Source: Xanthobacteraceae bacterium (lineage in GTDB: Bacteria; Pseudomonadota; Alphaproteobacteria; Rhizobiales; Xanthobacteraceae). Taken from it: a stretch of DNA of 52,978 nt. Of the stretch, positions 1 through 8,577 are shown piece by piece; within the stretch, counting starts at the first letter, position 1, and each line of letters opens with the position of its first letter. The notes under the pieces were generated by a model that had not been told where the DNA came from, did no database searches, and saw nothing but the letters and a program-made list of their open reading frames with translations. A program made the translations under genes and the position numbers. The DNA is taken from the NCBI GenBank assembly GCA_022844205.1, contig JALHMF010000004.1, positions 1-52,978 on the forward strand. Direction: 5' to 3'.

Positions 1-58
1 CCGTGATCAGCCGCACGGCCTCAAGCTTGAACTCTCGCGTAAACTTCCGCCTCTCCAT
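1..58 (-). CDS. IS3-family transposase OrfA, N-terminal fragment
   Basis: Nineteen codons are visible, beginning MERRKFTREFKLEAVRLIT, before the window ends. This is the typical start of IS3-family OrfA, the small helix-turn-helix protein (HTH_Tnp_1 type) that binds the element ends and is joined to OrfB by programmed frameshift to make active transposase. The ATG at 58 follows a GGAGG ribosome site at good spacing. Because the gene runs off the window, its intactness cannot be judged. Confidence 0.8.
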   Translation of the reverse strand, partial: MERRKFTREFKLEAVRLIT

Positions 59-119
59 GACGCACCTCCGGTCCCATGAAAACACCTAACTCGGTGTCTT
101 CGGAACCGGGTGCAGGCCA
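1..119 (-). mobile_element. End of an IS3-family insertion sequence (partial)
   Basis: Read on the minus strand, the segment starts with TGGCCTGCACCCGG at about 119, a TG-starting terminus as expected for IS3-type elements. A short leader with a GGAGG ribosome site follows, then the transposase OrfA start. The rest of the element lies outside the window. The boundary at 119/120 is inferred because the TRAP binding-protein reading frame becomes recognisable from 120 onward. The other terminus and the target duplication are not visible, so family assignment rests on OrfA and the TG end. Confidence 0.75.
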
Positions 120-476
120 ATCGCCGACATCGTCATCAATGGAAGGAAGTGGCGGGAGCTTTCGCCCGACCTGCAGAGCATCGTTGAGGTCTCCATGACC
201 GCTTCTCTGTTCGACGCGATACTCTACTTCATCCATGAGAACGCGAAAGCGTTGCAGATTCTCACCAGGGAGAAGGGAGTGACGATGTTCGACGCGCCAG
301 CCGATTACGCGCCGGCGTGGATCAAGGCATCGAAAAAGGTCCTTGGCGAGCTTGAGAAGAAGGACGAGTTCTTCAAAAAAGTTCTAGACTCGCAACGCGC
401 CTTTGCAAAAGTCGTCGTTCCTTACACCAAGGAAACCTCGAAGCTTTCCACGCTCATCGCCGGAGCGGCGGAATAA
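120..476 (+). pseudogene. TRAP transporter solute-binding subunit (DctP), 3' remnant cut by the IS
   Basis: The frame is open from 90 to 476, but only codons from about 120 look like a DctP protein: IADIVINGRKW, then a run resembling the conserved 'L-x-P-D-L-Q-x-I-V' helix, and a charged helical C-terminus. DctP proteins are periplasmic and about 320-340 residues long. Only about 118 residues remain, with no signal peptide or ligand-binding Arg region, so the piece cannot be a working binding protein. It lies upstream of dctQ and dctM in the usual P-Q-M order. The IS at 1-119 is the likely cause. Whether the 5' part survives beyond the IS is not visible. An internal ATG at 195 could be translated, but the product would not be functional. 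Confidence 0.8.
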
Positions 477-492
477 TTTCATCGCCATGCTG

Positions 493-521
493 ATCCGCCG
501 GGGCACGCTGCCCCGGCGGAT
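493..521 (+). promoter_or_regulatory. Strong intercistronic hairpin between dctP and dctQ
   Basis: A perfect 13-bp inverted repeat (ATCCGCCGGGGCA and its complement) encloses a 3-base loop. No T-run follows, so it is not a classical intrinsic terminator. Hairpins here in binding-protein operons commonly stabilise the upstream mRNA or lower readthrough into the permease genes; that role is inferred. Confidence 0.6.
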
Positions 522-586
522 GAAAACTTCAACCGCATGTGAATTCGCGGGCGTTAATCAGATCGCGCGACCGGCAGGGGTTGGTG

Positions 587-1126
587 ATGACAAAGACCGA
601 TCGGATAACCAAAGTCATTGATGCGATCAGCATCTGGACGGGCAAGACGGCAGCCTGGCTGATCGTGCCGATGTTCAGCGTGCTTCTGTTCGAAGTGATC
701 ATCCGCAAGGTTTACCAGCCGACGGTGTGGGCCAACGACATCGCGACGATGGCTTACGGCGCTCACTTCTCACTTGCCGCCGCCTACGCGCTTAGCATGC
801 AGAAGCACATCCGCACCGACTTCATCACGCAGCATCTAACGCTGCGCACACAGCTTTGGTTAGACATCGTTCAGTATCTTACCTTCTTCTTGCCCGGAAT
901 GATCATGTTCCTGTGGCTAAGCTGGGAATTCGCCGAAGAATCCTGGTTCTTCAAGGAAAGCCTGATCACCTCGTGGCGTCCGCCAGCCTATTACTACAAG
1001 ACGGTCATTCCGATTACAGCGGCGATGCTTCTACTGCAGGGTATTGCTGAAGTTCTGAAGTGCCTCAGATCGCTTCAGACCGGCATCGACTATCGCGCTC
1101 GACACGCACCCACCGAAGTCACCTAG
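587..1126 (+). CDS. TRAP transporter small permease (DctQ)
   Basis: This 179-residue membrane protein is the four-helix DctQ subunit of a tripartite ATP-independent periplasmic transporter. Hydrophobic segments lie at roughly residues 18-40, 55-73, 93-115 and 135-155. A typical DctQ stretch (TVWANDIATMAYGAHF, then AYALSMQKHIRTDF) is present. The ATG at 587 is preferred over an in-frame ATG at 539 because it follows a purine-rich GGCAGGGG and gives a family-like N-terminus. It sits 51 bp before dctM. Substrate cannot be told from the sequence, and the matching binding protein is truncated. Confidence 0.85.
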   Translation: MTKTDRITKVIDAISIWTGKTAAWLIVPMFSVLLFEVIIRKVYQPTVWANDIATMAYGAHFSLAAAYALSMQKHIRTDFITQHLTLRTQLWLDIVQYLTFFLPGMIMFLWLSWEFAEESWFFKESLITSWRPPAYYYKTVIPITAAMLLLQGIAEVLKCLRSLQTGIDYRARHAPTEVT

Positions 1127-1177
1127 GGATATGCAAGCAAGTTCCAAATCAAACGTATAACCTGCTGGGATAGTTAC

Positions 1178-2494
1178 ATGTCTCTTGAAATACTAGGTAT
1201 CGTTCTAATCGTAGTGCTGTTCTTCGTGATCCTCGCGGGTTTTCCGATTTCATTCGCACTGTTCTTTCTTGCGATGGCGTTCGGATACATCGGCATCGGT
1301 GAGCGTGTTTTCTATCTGATGACCTATCAGTATTTCGGCACGATGATGGAAACCGTGCTGGCGGCCGTCGCGCTGTTCACTTTCATGGGTTACATCCTTG
1401 AAAGTTCGGGTCTGATGGGCAGGCTGTTCCACGCGGTCCAGCTAATGTTTGGACGCCTGCACGGCTCGCTTTACATCGCCACCATACTTACCGCGACACT
1501 CTTCGCCGCCGCGACCGGCATCGTCGGTGCTTCCGTCGCTATCATCGGCTTGATGGCCGGTCCGATCATGAAGAAGCGCGGATATGACACAGCCCTTTCC
1601 GCCGGCACGATCTGCGCGGGCGGAACGCTGGGAATTCTCATTCCGCCTAGTGTGATGCTGGTGGTGATGGGCCCGTCATTCCAGGTGTCGATCTCGCGTC
1701 TCTATGCGGCTGCGATCATTCCCGGCTTGCTGCTCGCTTCGATTTATTTGACCTACACGATGGCAAGAACCTGGTGGAATCCTCGGCTCGGTCCGCCGCT
1801 GCCTGCTGAAGAGCTCAATGTTGGCAAAGGTGTTGTGATTTGGGAGTTTTTTGCCGGGCTGCTGCCCCCCGCATTTCTGATTGTTACTACTCTGGGCACC
1901 ATCGTCAGTGGCTGGGCGACACCGACGGAAGGTGCGGCGCTCGGCTGCGTTGGGGCGATCATCATCACCGCTTTGAACGGCAAGCTGACGTTCCCGGTCT
2001 TCAAGGATGCCGTATTCCGCACCGCTGAAACCACTTCGATGGTGATGATCCTGCTTGCGGCATCGACGCTTCTTGGCGCGGTGTTCTCGGCGTTCGGCAC
2101 GCCAAAATATATCGCCGATCTGGTACTCGGCTGGGACCTGCCGCCTGGTGTTCTCATCATTTCGATTTTGATGCTTTGCTTCATCCTTGGCTGGCCGCTG
2201 GAATGGGTGCCGATCGTCGTCATCATCATTCCAATCTTTCTGCCGTTGTTGCAGGCGATTCAGGTGGACATGGTCTGGTTCAGCATTCTGGTGGCCGTGG
2301 TTTTGCAGACTTGCTGGCTTTCACCGCCAGTCGCGCTATCCGCCTATTATCTGAAGGGCGTCGTGCCTGGGTGGGGACTACTCGAAATCTACAGAGGCAT
2401 GATGCCGTTCATGCTGCTCCAGTGGATCTGCGTATTCCTGATCTACTTCTTCCCGGAGATTCCGCTGTGGCTGCCGAACCTCTGGTACAATTGA
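1178..2494 (+). CDS. TRAP transporter large permease (DctM)
   Basis: At 438 residues with about a dozen hydrophobic segments this matches DctM, the Na+- or H+-coupled channel subunit. Family hallmarks include the N-terminal GFPISFALF region, the central GTLGILIPPSVMLVVMG segment, and GWATPTEGAALGCVGA in the second half. The gene follows dctQ by 51 bp. With the adjacent binding protein interrupted, the QM pair may be orphaned or may use another P subunit. The DctQ/DctM type resembles those used for organic anions, but no substrate is assigned. Confidence 0.93.
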   Translation: MSLEILGIVLIVVLFFVILAGFPISFALFFLAMAFGYIGIGERVFYLMTYQYFGTMMETVLAAVALFTFMGYILESSGLMGRLFHAVQLMFGRLHGSLYIATILTATLFAAATGIVGASVAIIGLMAGPIMKKRGYDTALSAGTICAGGTLGILIPPSVMLVVMGPSFQVSISRLYAAAIIPGLLLASIYLTYTMARTWWNPRLGPPLPAEELNVGKGVVIWEFFAGLLPPAFLIVTTLGTIVSGWATPTEGAALGCVGAIIITALNGKLTFPVFKDAVFRTAETTSMVMILLAASTLLGAVFSAFGTPKYIADLVLGWDLPPGVLIISILMLCFILGWPLEWVPIVVIIIPIFLPLLQAIQVDMVWFSILVAVVLQTCWLSPPVALSAYYLKGVVPGWGLLEIYRGMMPFMLLQWICVFLIYFFPEIPLWLPNLWYN

Positions 2495-2565
2495 AGAGGA
2501 CGGAAGTGATGTACTCGATCCCTCCATGGCTTGATTTCTCCAGCCAGTTGCGCGCGGAGAGTTAA

Positions 2566-4254
2566 ATGGAGGGAAGCAGCATTCTGATCACGCTGCTTGG
2601 AGGCGTGGGATTGCTCCTGTGGAGCGTCCGGATGATCCGCACCGGCATGACACGTGCGTTCGGTGCGTCGCTCCGCTCGTTGCTCGCGAAGGGCTGTTCC
2701 GATCGAGGGAAAGCATTTGCTGTAGGCGCCGGATTAACGGGCTTGCTGCAAAGCTCGACTGCTACCGGCTTGATGCTGGCTTCTTTCGCCAGCCGGAAAC
2801 TGATTGCACTGCCGCTGGCGCTCGCGGTGATGCTGGGAGCGGATGTCGGCACCGCGATCGTTGCCCAGATCTATTCCTTCGATGTAAAATGGCTGTGGGC
2901 GCCGCTACTGTTCCTGGGTGTGGTGCTGTTCAACGCTTCCGAAGCGGACCGGCCGCGCGGGGTCGGGCGTATTCTGATCGGCTTCGGCTTGATGCTGCTA
3001 GGACTGACCGTCATCGGCCAGATTTCAGCGCAGATGGGTCATAGCCCGACGCTGCAACTCATTCTGTCTTCATTGAGTACGGAAAAAATTCCACTGCTCG
3101 CAATGCTCGCGATGGGGGTTTTGACGTGGCTCTCCCATTCGAGCCTCGCCATGGTGCTTTTCATCATGACGCTATCGGAGGGGGGCGTGATCGACGGCAA
3201 GCTTGCGGTTGCGCTCGTGCTCGGGGCCAATCTCGGCGGAGCGATTGTGCCTTTCGTTGCTCTCCTGGGATCAAGCCCGCTCGCGCGACGGGTCGTACTG
3301 GGCAATCTCATCATTCGTGCGGCCGGATGTATGCTCGTATTGCCCTTCGTTGCCTATCTGGTTTCATGGCTGACAGCGATCTCGCCGGATGCATCGCGTC
3401 TTGCGGTCAATTTCCATCTTGGCTTCAATATCTTTCTGGCAGCGATTTCGTTGCCGCTCGTGGGCCCGCTGGCAAAACTCGCAACGCGGATTATCCCCGA
3501 GACAAGCGCGGTTTCATCCCAGCGCCGCGAGCCGCGGCATCTCGATCCGAGCCTGCTCGACACGCCCTCCGAGGCGCTCGCCTGCGCCATGCGCGAGACG
3601 CTTTCCATGGGCGATATCGTCTTCGACATGCTGAAGAAAGCGCTGCCAGCCATTGAAGGGACTGATCTGAAGGCCGTGAAAGAGATCGAGAACACCGACA
3701 ACGATGTCGATGCCTTGCACGAGGCGATCAAGCACTATCTCGTCCGCACCTCCAAGGCCGATTTAGGCGAGGAAGATAGCCGCCGCTACATGGAGATTTT
3801 GTCTTTTACGACCAACCTCGAGCATATCGGCGACATCATTGATAAAAATCTGATGGAACTCGCGGCCAAGAAAATCAAAAAGCAGTATACGTTTTCGCCG
3901 GAGGGGGCAGCCGATCTGAGGGAGTTTCACAGTCAGGTTATCGACAACCTGCAACTCGCACTGAATGTATTTGCAACGCGCGACGTAGTGCTGGCCCGGC
4001 GGCTGTTGCGCGCAAAAGCTACAATGCGTTCGGCGGATTTCAGGGCGACGGATCAGCACTTCGCCCGATTGAAAGAGGGCAGGCAGGAATCAATCGAAAC
4101 CAGCGCCATTCATCTGGACATTGTCCGCGACCTAAAACGGATCAATTCGCATCTGACGGCGGTTGCCTATCCAATTTTGGAGGCAGCGGGTGAACTTACC
4201 CCTTCAAGACTTCTCGATTTGTCAGCCCCCGCTCCTGCCGGGGGATCAAAATGA
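2566..4254 (+). CDS. Na/Pi cotransporter family protein with PhoU-like tail
   Basis: This 562-residue protein has two parts. Residues about 1-300 carry the duplicated Na/Pi cotransporter (NptA/YjbB-type) transmembrane repeats, with the signature GLLQSSTATGLMLASF in the first half and SHSSLAMVLF plus GANLGGAIVP in the second. Residues about 330-545 are helical and PhoU-like, including IENTDNDVDALHEAIKHYL and TTNLEHIGDIID. Such proteins move phosphate with sodium, often outward, and the PhoU-like part is thought to regulate them. The ATG follows a GGAGAG ribosome site, 71 bp after dctM. No Pho box was seen. Confidence 0.88.
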   Translation: MEGSSILITLLGGVGLLLWSVRMIRTGMTRAFGASLRSLLAKGCSDRGKAFAVGAGLTGLLQSSTATGLMLASFASRKLIALPLALAVMLGADVGTAIVAQIYSFDVKWLWAPLLFLGVVLFNASEADRPRGVGRILIGFGLMLLGLTVIGQISAQMGHSPTLQLILSSLSTEKIPLLAMLAMGVLTWLSHSSLAMVLFIMTLSEGGVIDGKLAVALVLGANLGGAIVPFVALLGSSPLARRVVLGNLIIRAAGCMLVLPFVAYLVSWLTAISPDASRLAVNFHLGFNIFLAAISLPLVGPLAKLATRIIPETSAVSSQRREPRHLDPSLLDTPSEALACAMRETLSMGDIVFDMLKKALPAIEGTDLKAVKEIENTDNDVDALHEAIKHYLVRTSKADLGEEDSRRYMEILSFTTNLEHIGDIIDKNLMELAAKKIKKQYTFSPEGAADLREFHSQVIDNLQLALNVFATRDVVLARRLLRAKATMRSADFRATDQHFARLKEGRQESIETSAIHLDIVRDLKRINSHLTAVAYPILEAAGELTPSRLLDLSAPAPAGGSK

Positions 4255-4438
4255 AAAATCTGACAGGATTGCCCTTGGTGATGTAGAGCGATTTGCTCAG
4301 ACCTCGCAGTATCTGTTTTGCTAACATGTAAGGATATCCATTTCGGCAGCAATCGTCGTCCAAGTGCCCGCAAGGGTGTGCTAGCTTTCTAAAATCGAAA
4401 TTTCCGGTCTAACCTTGGATAGACAGTCGGAGCCGTTC

Positions 4439-5248
4439 ATGGAATTCGTTTCGTTTCTTCCCATGTACCGAGTGCGCGGTGCGCGCGAGCACGCCGATAT
4501 TTTTTGGGCATGCCTTCGGGATTCAATACGAAAAGCCGGCTTGCAGGCACCCGATCGTGCCGATGATTTCGTCCCGCGAATGAAAGGCTGGCTGCATCCG
4601 CAACTGATACTCGGGCAGACCTGCGGGCTGCCTTATATCTCCAAGCTTTGCGACAAGGTAGAATTGATTGGGACGCCAGACTATGGAGTCGAAGGCTGTC
4701 TGCCCGGATTCTATCACAGTACAATTCTCACTTCACTCGGCGATAGCCGAACTAGTCTTCCGGAATTTCGCGGCGCGACCCTGGCGTTCAACGGACACGA
4801 CTCCCAGTCGGGCTATGCGGCCATTATGCATGCGGTGGCCCCATTTGCGCGGGATGGCCGGTTTTTTGGGCGCGCGATTCACTCGGGATCGCATGAAGCG
4901 TCGATGCGACTCGTGAAAGAGGGCAGGGCGGATCTGGCAGCAATCGACTCGGTCACGTGGCGAATGACTCGCAAGTTCGATCCGGAAATTGCCGGATTGA
5001 AAGTTCTTGCGACAACTGCACCGACGCCCGGCTTGCCCTTTATTTGCGCTTCCGGAATCTCGGCCAGAACAGTTTTCGATGCTGTGCGAAATGGAATTTC
5101 GTCGCTTCCTGAACAAACCCTAAAGGCATTCGGGCTAAAGGGCATCCTGCCATTCGTGAAATCCGAATACGATGTGATTAAAACGAACCTTGCCGAAGTG
5201 CAAAGAATTCACGCCTTGCCAGAAGCAGAAGAACTGCCGGTACACTGA
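4439..5248 (+). CDS. PhnD-like substrate-binding protein, solitary
   Basis: The 269-residue product resembles the phosphate/phosphite/phosphonate-binding PhnD family (periplasmic-binding fold type II). Recognisable parts are ILGQTCGLPY, the FRGATLAFNGHDSQSGY segment, GRAIHSGSHEASMRLVKEGRADLAAID and the late PGLPFICASG. The ATG at 4439 follows a GGAG site; a TTG at 4415 is an alternative. No convincing signal peptide is visible, which is odd for a periplasmic protein, and no cognate permease or ATPase lies nearby. It may be a stand-alone sensor-like protein or an orphan. The TPR gene starts 17 bp downstream, so the two are probably cotranscribed. Confidence 0.75.
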   Translation: MEFVSFLPMYRVRGAREHADIFWACLRDSIRKAGLQAPDRADDFVPRMKGWLHPQLILGQTCGLPYISKLCDKVELIGTPDYGVEGCLPGFYHSTILTSLGDSRTSLPEFRGATLAFNGHDSQSGYAAIMHAVAPFARDGRFFGRAIHSGSHEASMRLVKEGRADLAAIDSVTWRMTRKFDPEIAGLKVLATTAPTPGLPFICASGISARTVFDAVRNGISSLPEQTLKAFGLKGILPFVKSEYDVIKTNLAEVQRIHALPEAEELPVH

Positions 5249-5265
5249 CCGGGCGGAGTATTTGA

Positions 5266-6951
5266 ATGGACCGATTCAATCTCGGCGTCCATACAAGGAA
5301 GATCGCAACCACATCAGCGGAGGCCCAGCGCTGGTTCGATCTCGGCCTGAATTGGTGTTACGCCTTCAACAAGAACGAAGGAATCAAGTGCTTCCGGAAA
5401 GCAATCGAGGCTGATCCGGAATCAGTGATGCCGCATTGGGGCGTCGCGTTCGGCGCCGGACCCTTCTACAATCTCATTTGGCGCGAGCACGGCGAGGCGG
5501 AAGCGAATGCCGCAACCCGGCTTGGGTTTGACCACATCCAGCGTGCGCGCGCGCTCCGCCACAAGGCGACACCGGTCGAAAACCAGCTGGTTGAGGCGCT
5601 CGCTTGCCGGATCCAGGAACCTCACGCCGTCCTGCCGGAAGAGTACGACCGTTGGGATGACGAATATGCGAACGCGATGCGGCGTGTTTATCAGAACTTT
5701 CCTGAAGATCACGATGTCATGGCGCTGCTCATCGAGGCACTGATCATGCGAACGCCGAGACGCCTGTGGAACGTGAAGACAGGGAAGCCTGCGAAGGCTT
5801 CGGACGTTCTGGAGGCGCTTGAGATCATCGATCGCTCGGTCCGGCTGTCAAAAGACGCGGGCCAAAAACCGCATCCAGCCGTGATCCACCTTCACATTCA
5901 TGCGCTGGAGATGTCCAATACACCTGAATGGGGAATGGAATCCGCTGATACGCTCGCCGGTATGTGTCCGGATGCCGGGCACATGAATCACATGCCCGGT
6001 CACATCTACGTTCTATGCGGCGATTATGAACGGGCGAAGCTCGCGAGTGACAAGGCAATCGCGGCCAACGACAAGTACCTTGCTTACGCTGGTCCTTTGA
6101 CCTTTTACACAGTCGCCTGTTCGCATGATCTGCATCTGATGATGCATACTTGCATGTTCTTGGGCCGCTATAAGGACTCGTTATCGACTGCGGACAAGCT
6201 TTGCCGGCTGCTCACAAAAGAAGTGCTGAGCGTTAAGGACCGTCCAAAGTTTGCCATGAGTCTGGAGGGATATCACTCCACCCGGGCACATGTACTCGTG
6301 CGATTTGGCCGCTGGCAGGAGATTATTGACGAGCCGCTGCCTGACGATCCGAATCTCTATCTGATCACGACGGCGATGCTTCACTACGCGAAGGCGATTG
6401 CGCACGCCACGCTGAAGAATTTCAGGGACGCAGACGGCGAGCGGGCTTCGTTTTACGAAAGTTTGCAGCGCATCCCGCCGCAGCACCGGTTTTTCAACAA
6501 CTACTCACATTCCATCCTGGCGGTCGCCGCGAAGATGCTTGAGGGCGAGGTTGAGTATCACAAGGGAAATCATGAGGCCGCCTACGCCCACTTGAGAGAG
6601 AGCGTTTCGCTCGACGACAATCTCGCTTACATCGAGCCTTGGGCCTGGATGCATCCGCCTCGCCATGCCCTCGCGGCCCTTTTGATGGAGCAAGGTCACT
6701 ATGAAGAAGCGGAGCAGGTCTATCGGGATGACCTTGGATTAAGCGGCAGAATTCAACGATGCGCGCAGCATCCGGACAATGTCTGGGCGCTTCATGGACT
6801 CGTCGAGTGTTTGCAGAAAAAGGGAGACAAGAAAGAGCTGGCTGATTTGTCGGCGAAATTATTCAAGGCAATGCAGCTCGCGGATGTACCGATTACTTCA
6901 TCTTGCATGTGCCGGACCAAAGTAAGCGAGCAGCGGAAGTGCTGTTCGTAA
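5266..6951 (+). CDS. Large TPR-repeat protein of unknown function
   Basis: This 561-residue soluble protein contains helix pairs typical of tetratricopeptide repeats: AQRWFDLGLNWCYAFNKNEG with CFRKAIEADPESVMPHWGVA near the N-terminus, further pairs around the middle, and AALLMEQGHYEEAEQVYRDDL and DNVWALHGLVECLQKKGDKKE near the C-terminus. It has no signal peptide or transmembrane segment, so it is likely cytoplasmic. Similar long TPR proteins occur widely in proteobacteria without assigned function. A GGAG site precedes the ATG, and the gene lies 17 bp after the PhnD-like gene. TPRs usually mediate protein contacts; no partner can be named. Confidence 0.8.
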   Translation: MDRFNLGVHTRKIATTSAEAQRWFDLGLNWCYAFNKNEGIKCFRKAIEADPESVMPHWGVAFGAGPFYNLIWREHGEAEANAATRLGFDHIQRARALRHKATPVENQLVEALACRIQEPHAVLPEEYDRWDDEYANAMRRVYQNFPEDHDVMALLIEALIMRTPRRLWNVKTGKPAKASDVLEALEIIDRSVRLSKDAGQKPHPAVIHLHIHALEMSNTPEWGMESADTLAGMCPDAGHMNHMPGHIYVLCGDYERAKLASDKAIAANDKYLAYAGPLTFYTVACSHDLHLMMHTCMFLGRYKDSLSTADKLCRLLTKEVLSVKDRPKFAMSLEGYHSTRAHVLVRFGRWQEIIDEPLPDDPNLYLITTAMLHYAKAIAHATLKNFRDADGERASFYESLQRIPPQHRFFNNYSHSILAVAAKMLEGEVEYHKGNHEAAYAHLRESVSLDDNLAYIEPWAWMHPPRHALAALLMEQGHYEEAEQVYRDDLGLSGRIQRCAQHPDNVWALHGLVECLQKKGDKKELADLSAKLFKAMQLADVPITSSCMCRTKVSEQRKCCS

Positions 6952-7130
6952 AGTCCAGCTTCGCTGCGGCGTTTTCCTTCTATGAATTGCTTTGCGGAGA
7001 GCCGCTGGTTTGCATCGATCCCGCAGACCCGGTTACGTCGACTCCCTTTGACTTATTCCTTGGGTGGCTTGGTAAAGGTATTGTCTTCCTACAGATAGCA
7101 CCTTATGGTCATGATGCGGCAGGTTCCTTC

Positions 7131-7802
7131 ATGCAAAGTGGAACAACCATCGGTATTCTTGGCGGTACGGGCGATTTGGGCTCCGGTCTGGCGCGCCTTC
7201 TGGCAGCTGCTGATTATGCGGTTGTGATCGGCTCCCGCGACAAAGCCAAGGCCGAACAGGCGGCCCAAGCGCTCGCCTCGCAACTCAACGCGACGGTGCG
7301 AGGAGACGACAATCGCGGCGCGGCACAAGCGTCCGATATCGTCCTTTTATGTGTTCCCTATTCCAATCACGACGCGATGTTGGATGAGATCAAACCGGTG
7401 ATGACCGGCAAGATCCTTGTCGACGCGGTGGTGCCGCTGGTGCCACCCAAGGTATCGGTGGTGCAGCTTCCAGCAGGGGGATCGCCGGCACTCGTGGCGC
7501 AGCGAACGCTTGGCGAAGGTGTGCATGTGGCGGCGGCATTTCATAATGTCGGCGCGAAAAAGCTGCACAGTGGCGAGAAAGCTGATTGCGACGTGCTCGT
7601 ATTCGCGGACGACGCCGAGGTCCGGCAAAAGGTGATTGCGCTCGCCGATGTCGTGGCGACGCGCGGGGTGGACGGCGGGGTGCTCGCCAATGCCGTGGCC
7701 GCCGAAGCGCTCACGTCGGTCTTGATCGCCATCAACCGGCGTTACAAAATTCCTGGCGCGGGAATTCGCATCACGGGGTTGCCTGCGCACGGAGCGCGGT
7801 AA
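7131..7802 (+). CDS. npdG: NADPH:F420 oxidoreductase (NpdG/Fno type)
   Basis: The 223-residue protein begins with a Rossmann motif, GILGGTGDLGSGLARLL, followed by VIGSRDKAKAEQAAQ. This is the family of NADPH-dependent F420 reductases, which exchange hydride between NADP(H) and coenzyme F420. The ATG at 7131 is chosen because family members start a few residues before GILGGTG; the frame is open from 6903, but that extension is unlike the family. It leads a cluster with cofE (7 bp gap), cofD, cofC and fbiC, so the cell both makes and reduces F420. Its probable job is to supply F420H2 to oxidoreductases such as the LLM protein at 15961. A weak TTGACT near 7048 could belong to the operon promoter. 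Confidence 0.9.
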   Translation: MQSGTTIGILGGTGDLGSGLARLLAAADYAVVIGSRDKAKAEQAAQALASQLNATVRGDDNRGAAQASDIVLLCVPYSNHDAMLDEIKPVMTGKILVDAVVPLVPPKVSVVQLPAGGSPALVAQRTLGEGVHVAAAFHNVGAKKLHSGEKADCDVLVFADDAEVRQKVIALADVVATRGVDGGVLANAVAAEALTSVLIAINRRYKIPGAGIRITGLPAHGAR

Positions 7803-7809
7803 ACAGGCG

Positions 7810-8577
7810 ATGGCCACGAAGAGTCTCACGCTGAGCGCATTGGCGGGGCTTCCATTCGTCGAGCCCGGTGACGATCTCGCCGGCCTGCTGATTGCAGCGA
7901 TACGGCGCACTGGCATTGTACCGCAGAGTAAGGACGTCTTCATCGTCGCGCAAAAGATTGTGTCGAAAGCGGAAGGCTGCTTCGCCGATCTCAACACGGT
8001 AGTGCCTTCCGCGCAGGCGGTGGCACTGGCTCAGGAAGTCGGCAAGGATCCGCGGCTGGTCGAGGTCATTCTCTCCGAATCCACCGAAGTGATCCGCAAG
8101 CGCCAGGATGTGTTGGTTGTCGCGCATCGTCTCGGCTTCGTCATGGCCAACGCGGGGATCGACCAGTCAAACGTGGACGGAGAGCAAAGCGGCAAAGTTT
8201 TACTTCTCCCGCGCGATCCCGATGCATCGGCCGGCATGCTGAAGGCGAGTCTCGATCGCGAATTCGGGGTTGATCTCGCCGTGCTCATCAATGACAGTTT
8301 TGGCAGGCCTTGGCGCTTGGGTGTCGTCGGGGTGGCAATCGGCGCCGCGGGGATTCCGGCCCTGCAAAATATGATTGGCGCGCCGGATCTGTTCGGGCGC
8401 AAGCTGCGAGTCACGGAAATCGCGATTGCCGACGAGATTGCAGCGGCGGCGTCGCTGCTCATGGGACAGGGTGCCGAGGGACTGCCGGTGGTGCACATGC
8501 GCGGCTACGATTGGAAGGGAGCGGCAACATCCGCATTGTCGCTCATCCGGCCGAAAGAGATGGACATGTTCCGATGA
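7810..8577 (+). CDS. cofE: Coenzyme F420-0:L-glutamate ligase
   Basis: CofE adds one or more glutamates to F420-0 with GTP. The 255-residue length matches archaeal single-domain CofE rather than the roughly 450-residue actinobacterial FbiB. Visible hallmarks are the N-terminal LPFVEPGDDLAGLL, DVFIVAQKIVSKAEG, and the metal/GTP-binding DSFGRPWRLGVVGVAIGAAG. The C-terminal nitroreductase-like domain of FbiB is absent, but a free-standing relative is encoded at 23269-23901. The stop overlaps the cofD start in ATGA. Confidence 0.93.
   Translation: MATKSLTLSALAGLPFVEPGDDLAGLLIAAIRRTGIVPQSKDVFIVAQKIVSKAEGCFADLNTVVPSAQAVALAQEVGKDPRLVEVILSESTEVIRKRQDVLVVAHRLGFVMANAGIDQSNVDGEQSGKVLLLPRDPDASAGMLKASLDREFGVDLAVLINDSFGRPWRLGVVGVAIGAAGIPALQNMIGAPDLFGRKLRVTEIAIADEIAAAASLLMGQGAEGLPVVHMRGYDWKGAATSALSLIRPKEMDMFR

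Noticed and set aside
6903-7130. N-terminal extension of NpdG
   Set aside because: It overlaps the end of the TPR gene in another frame and is unlike the family, which starts just before GILGG.
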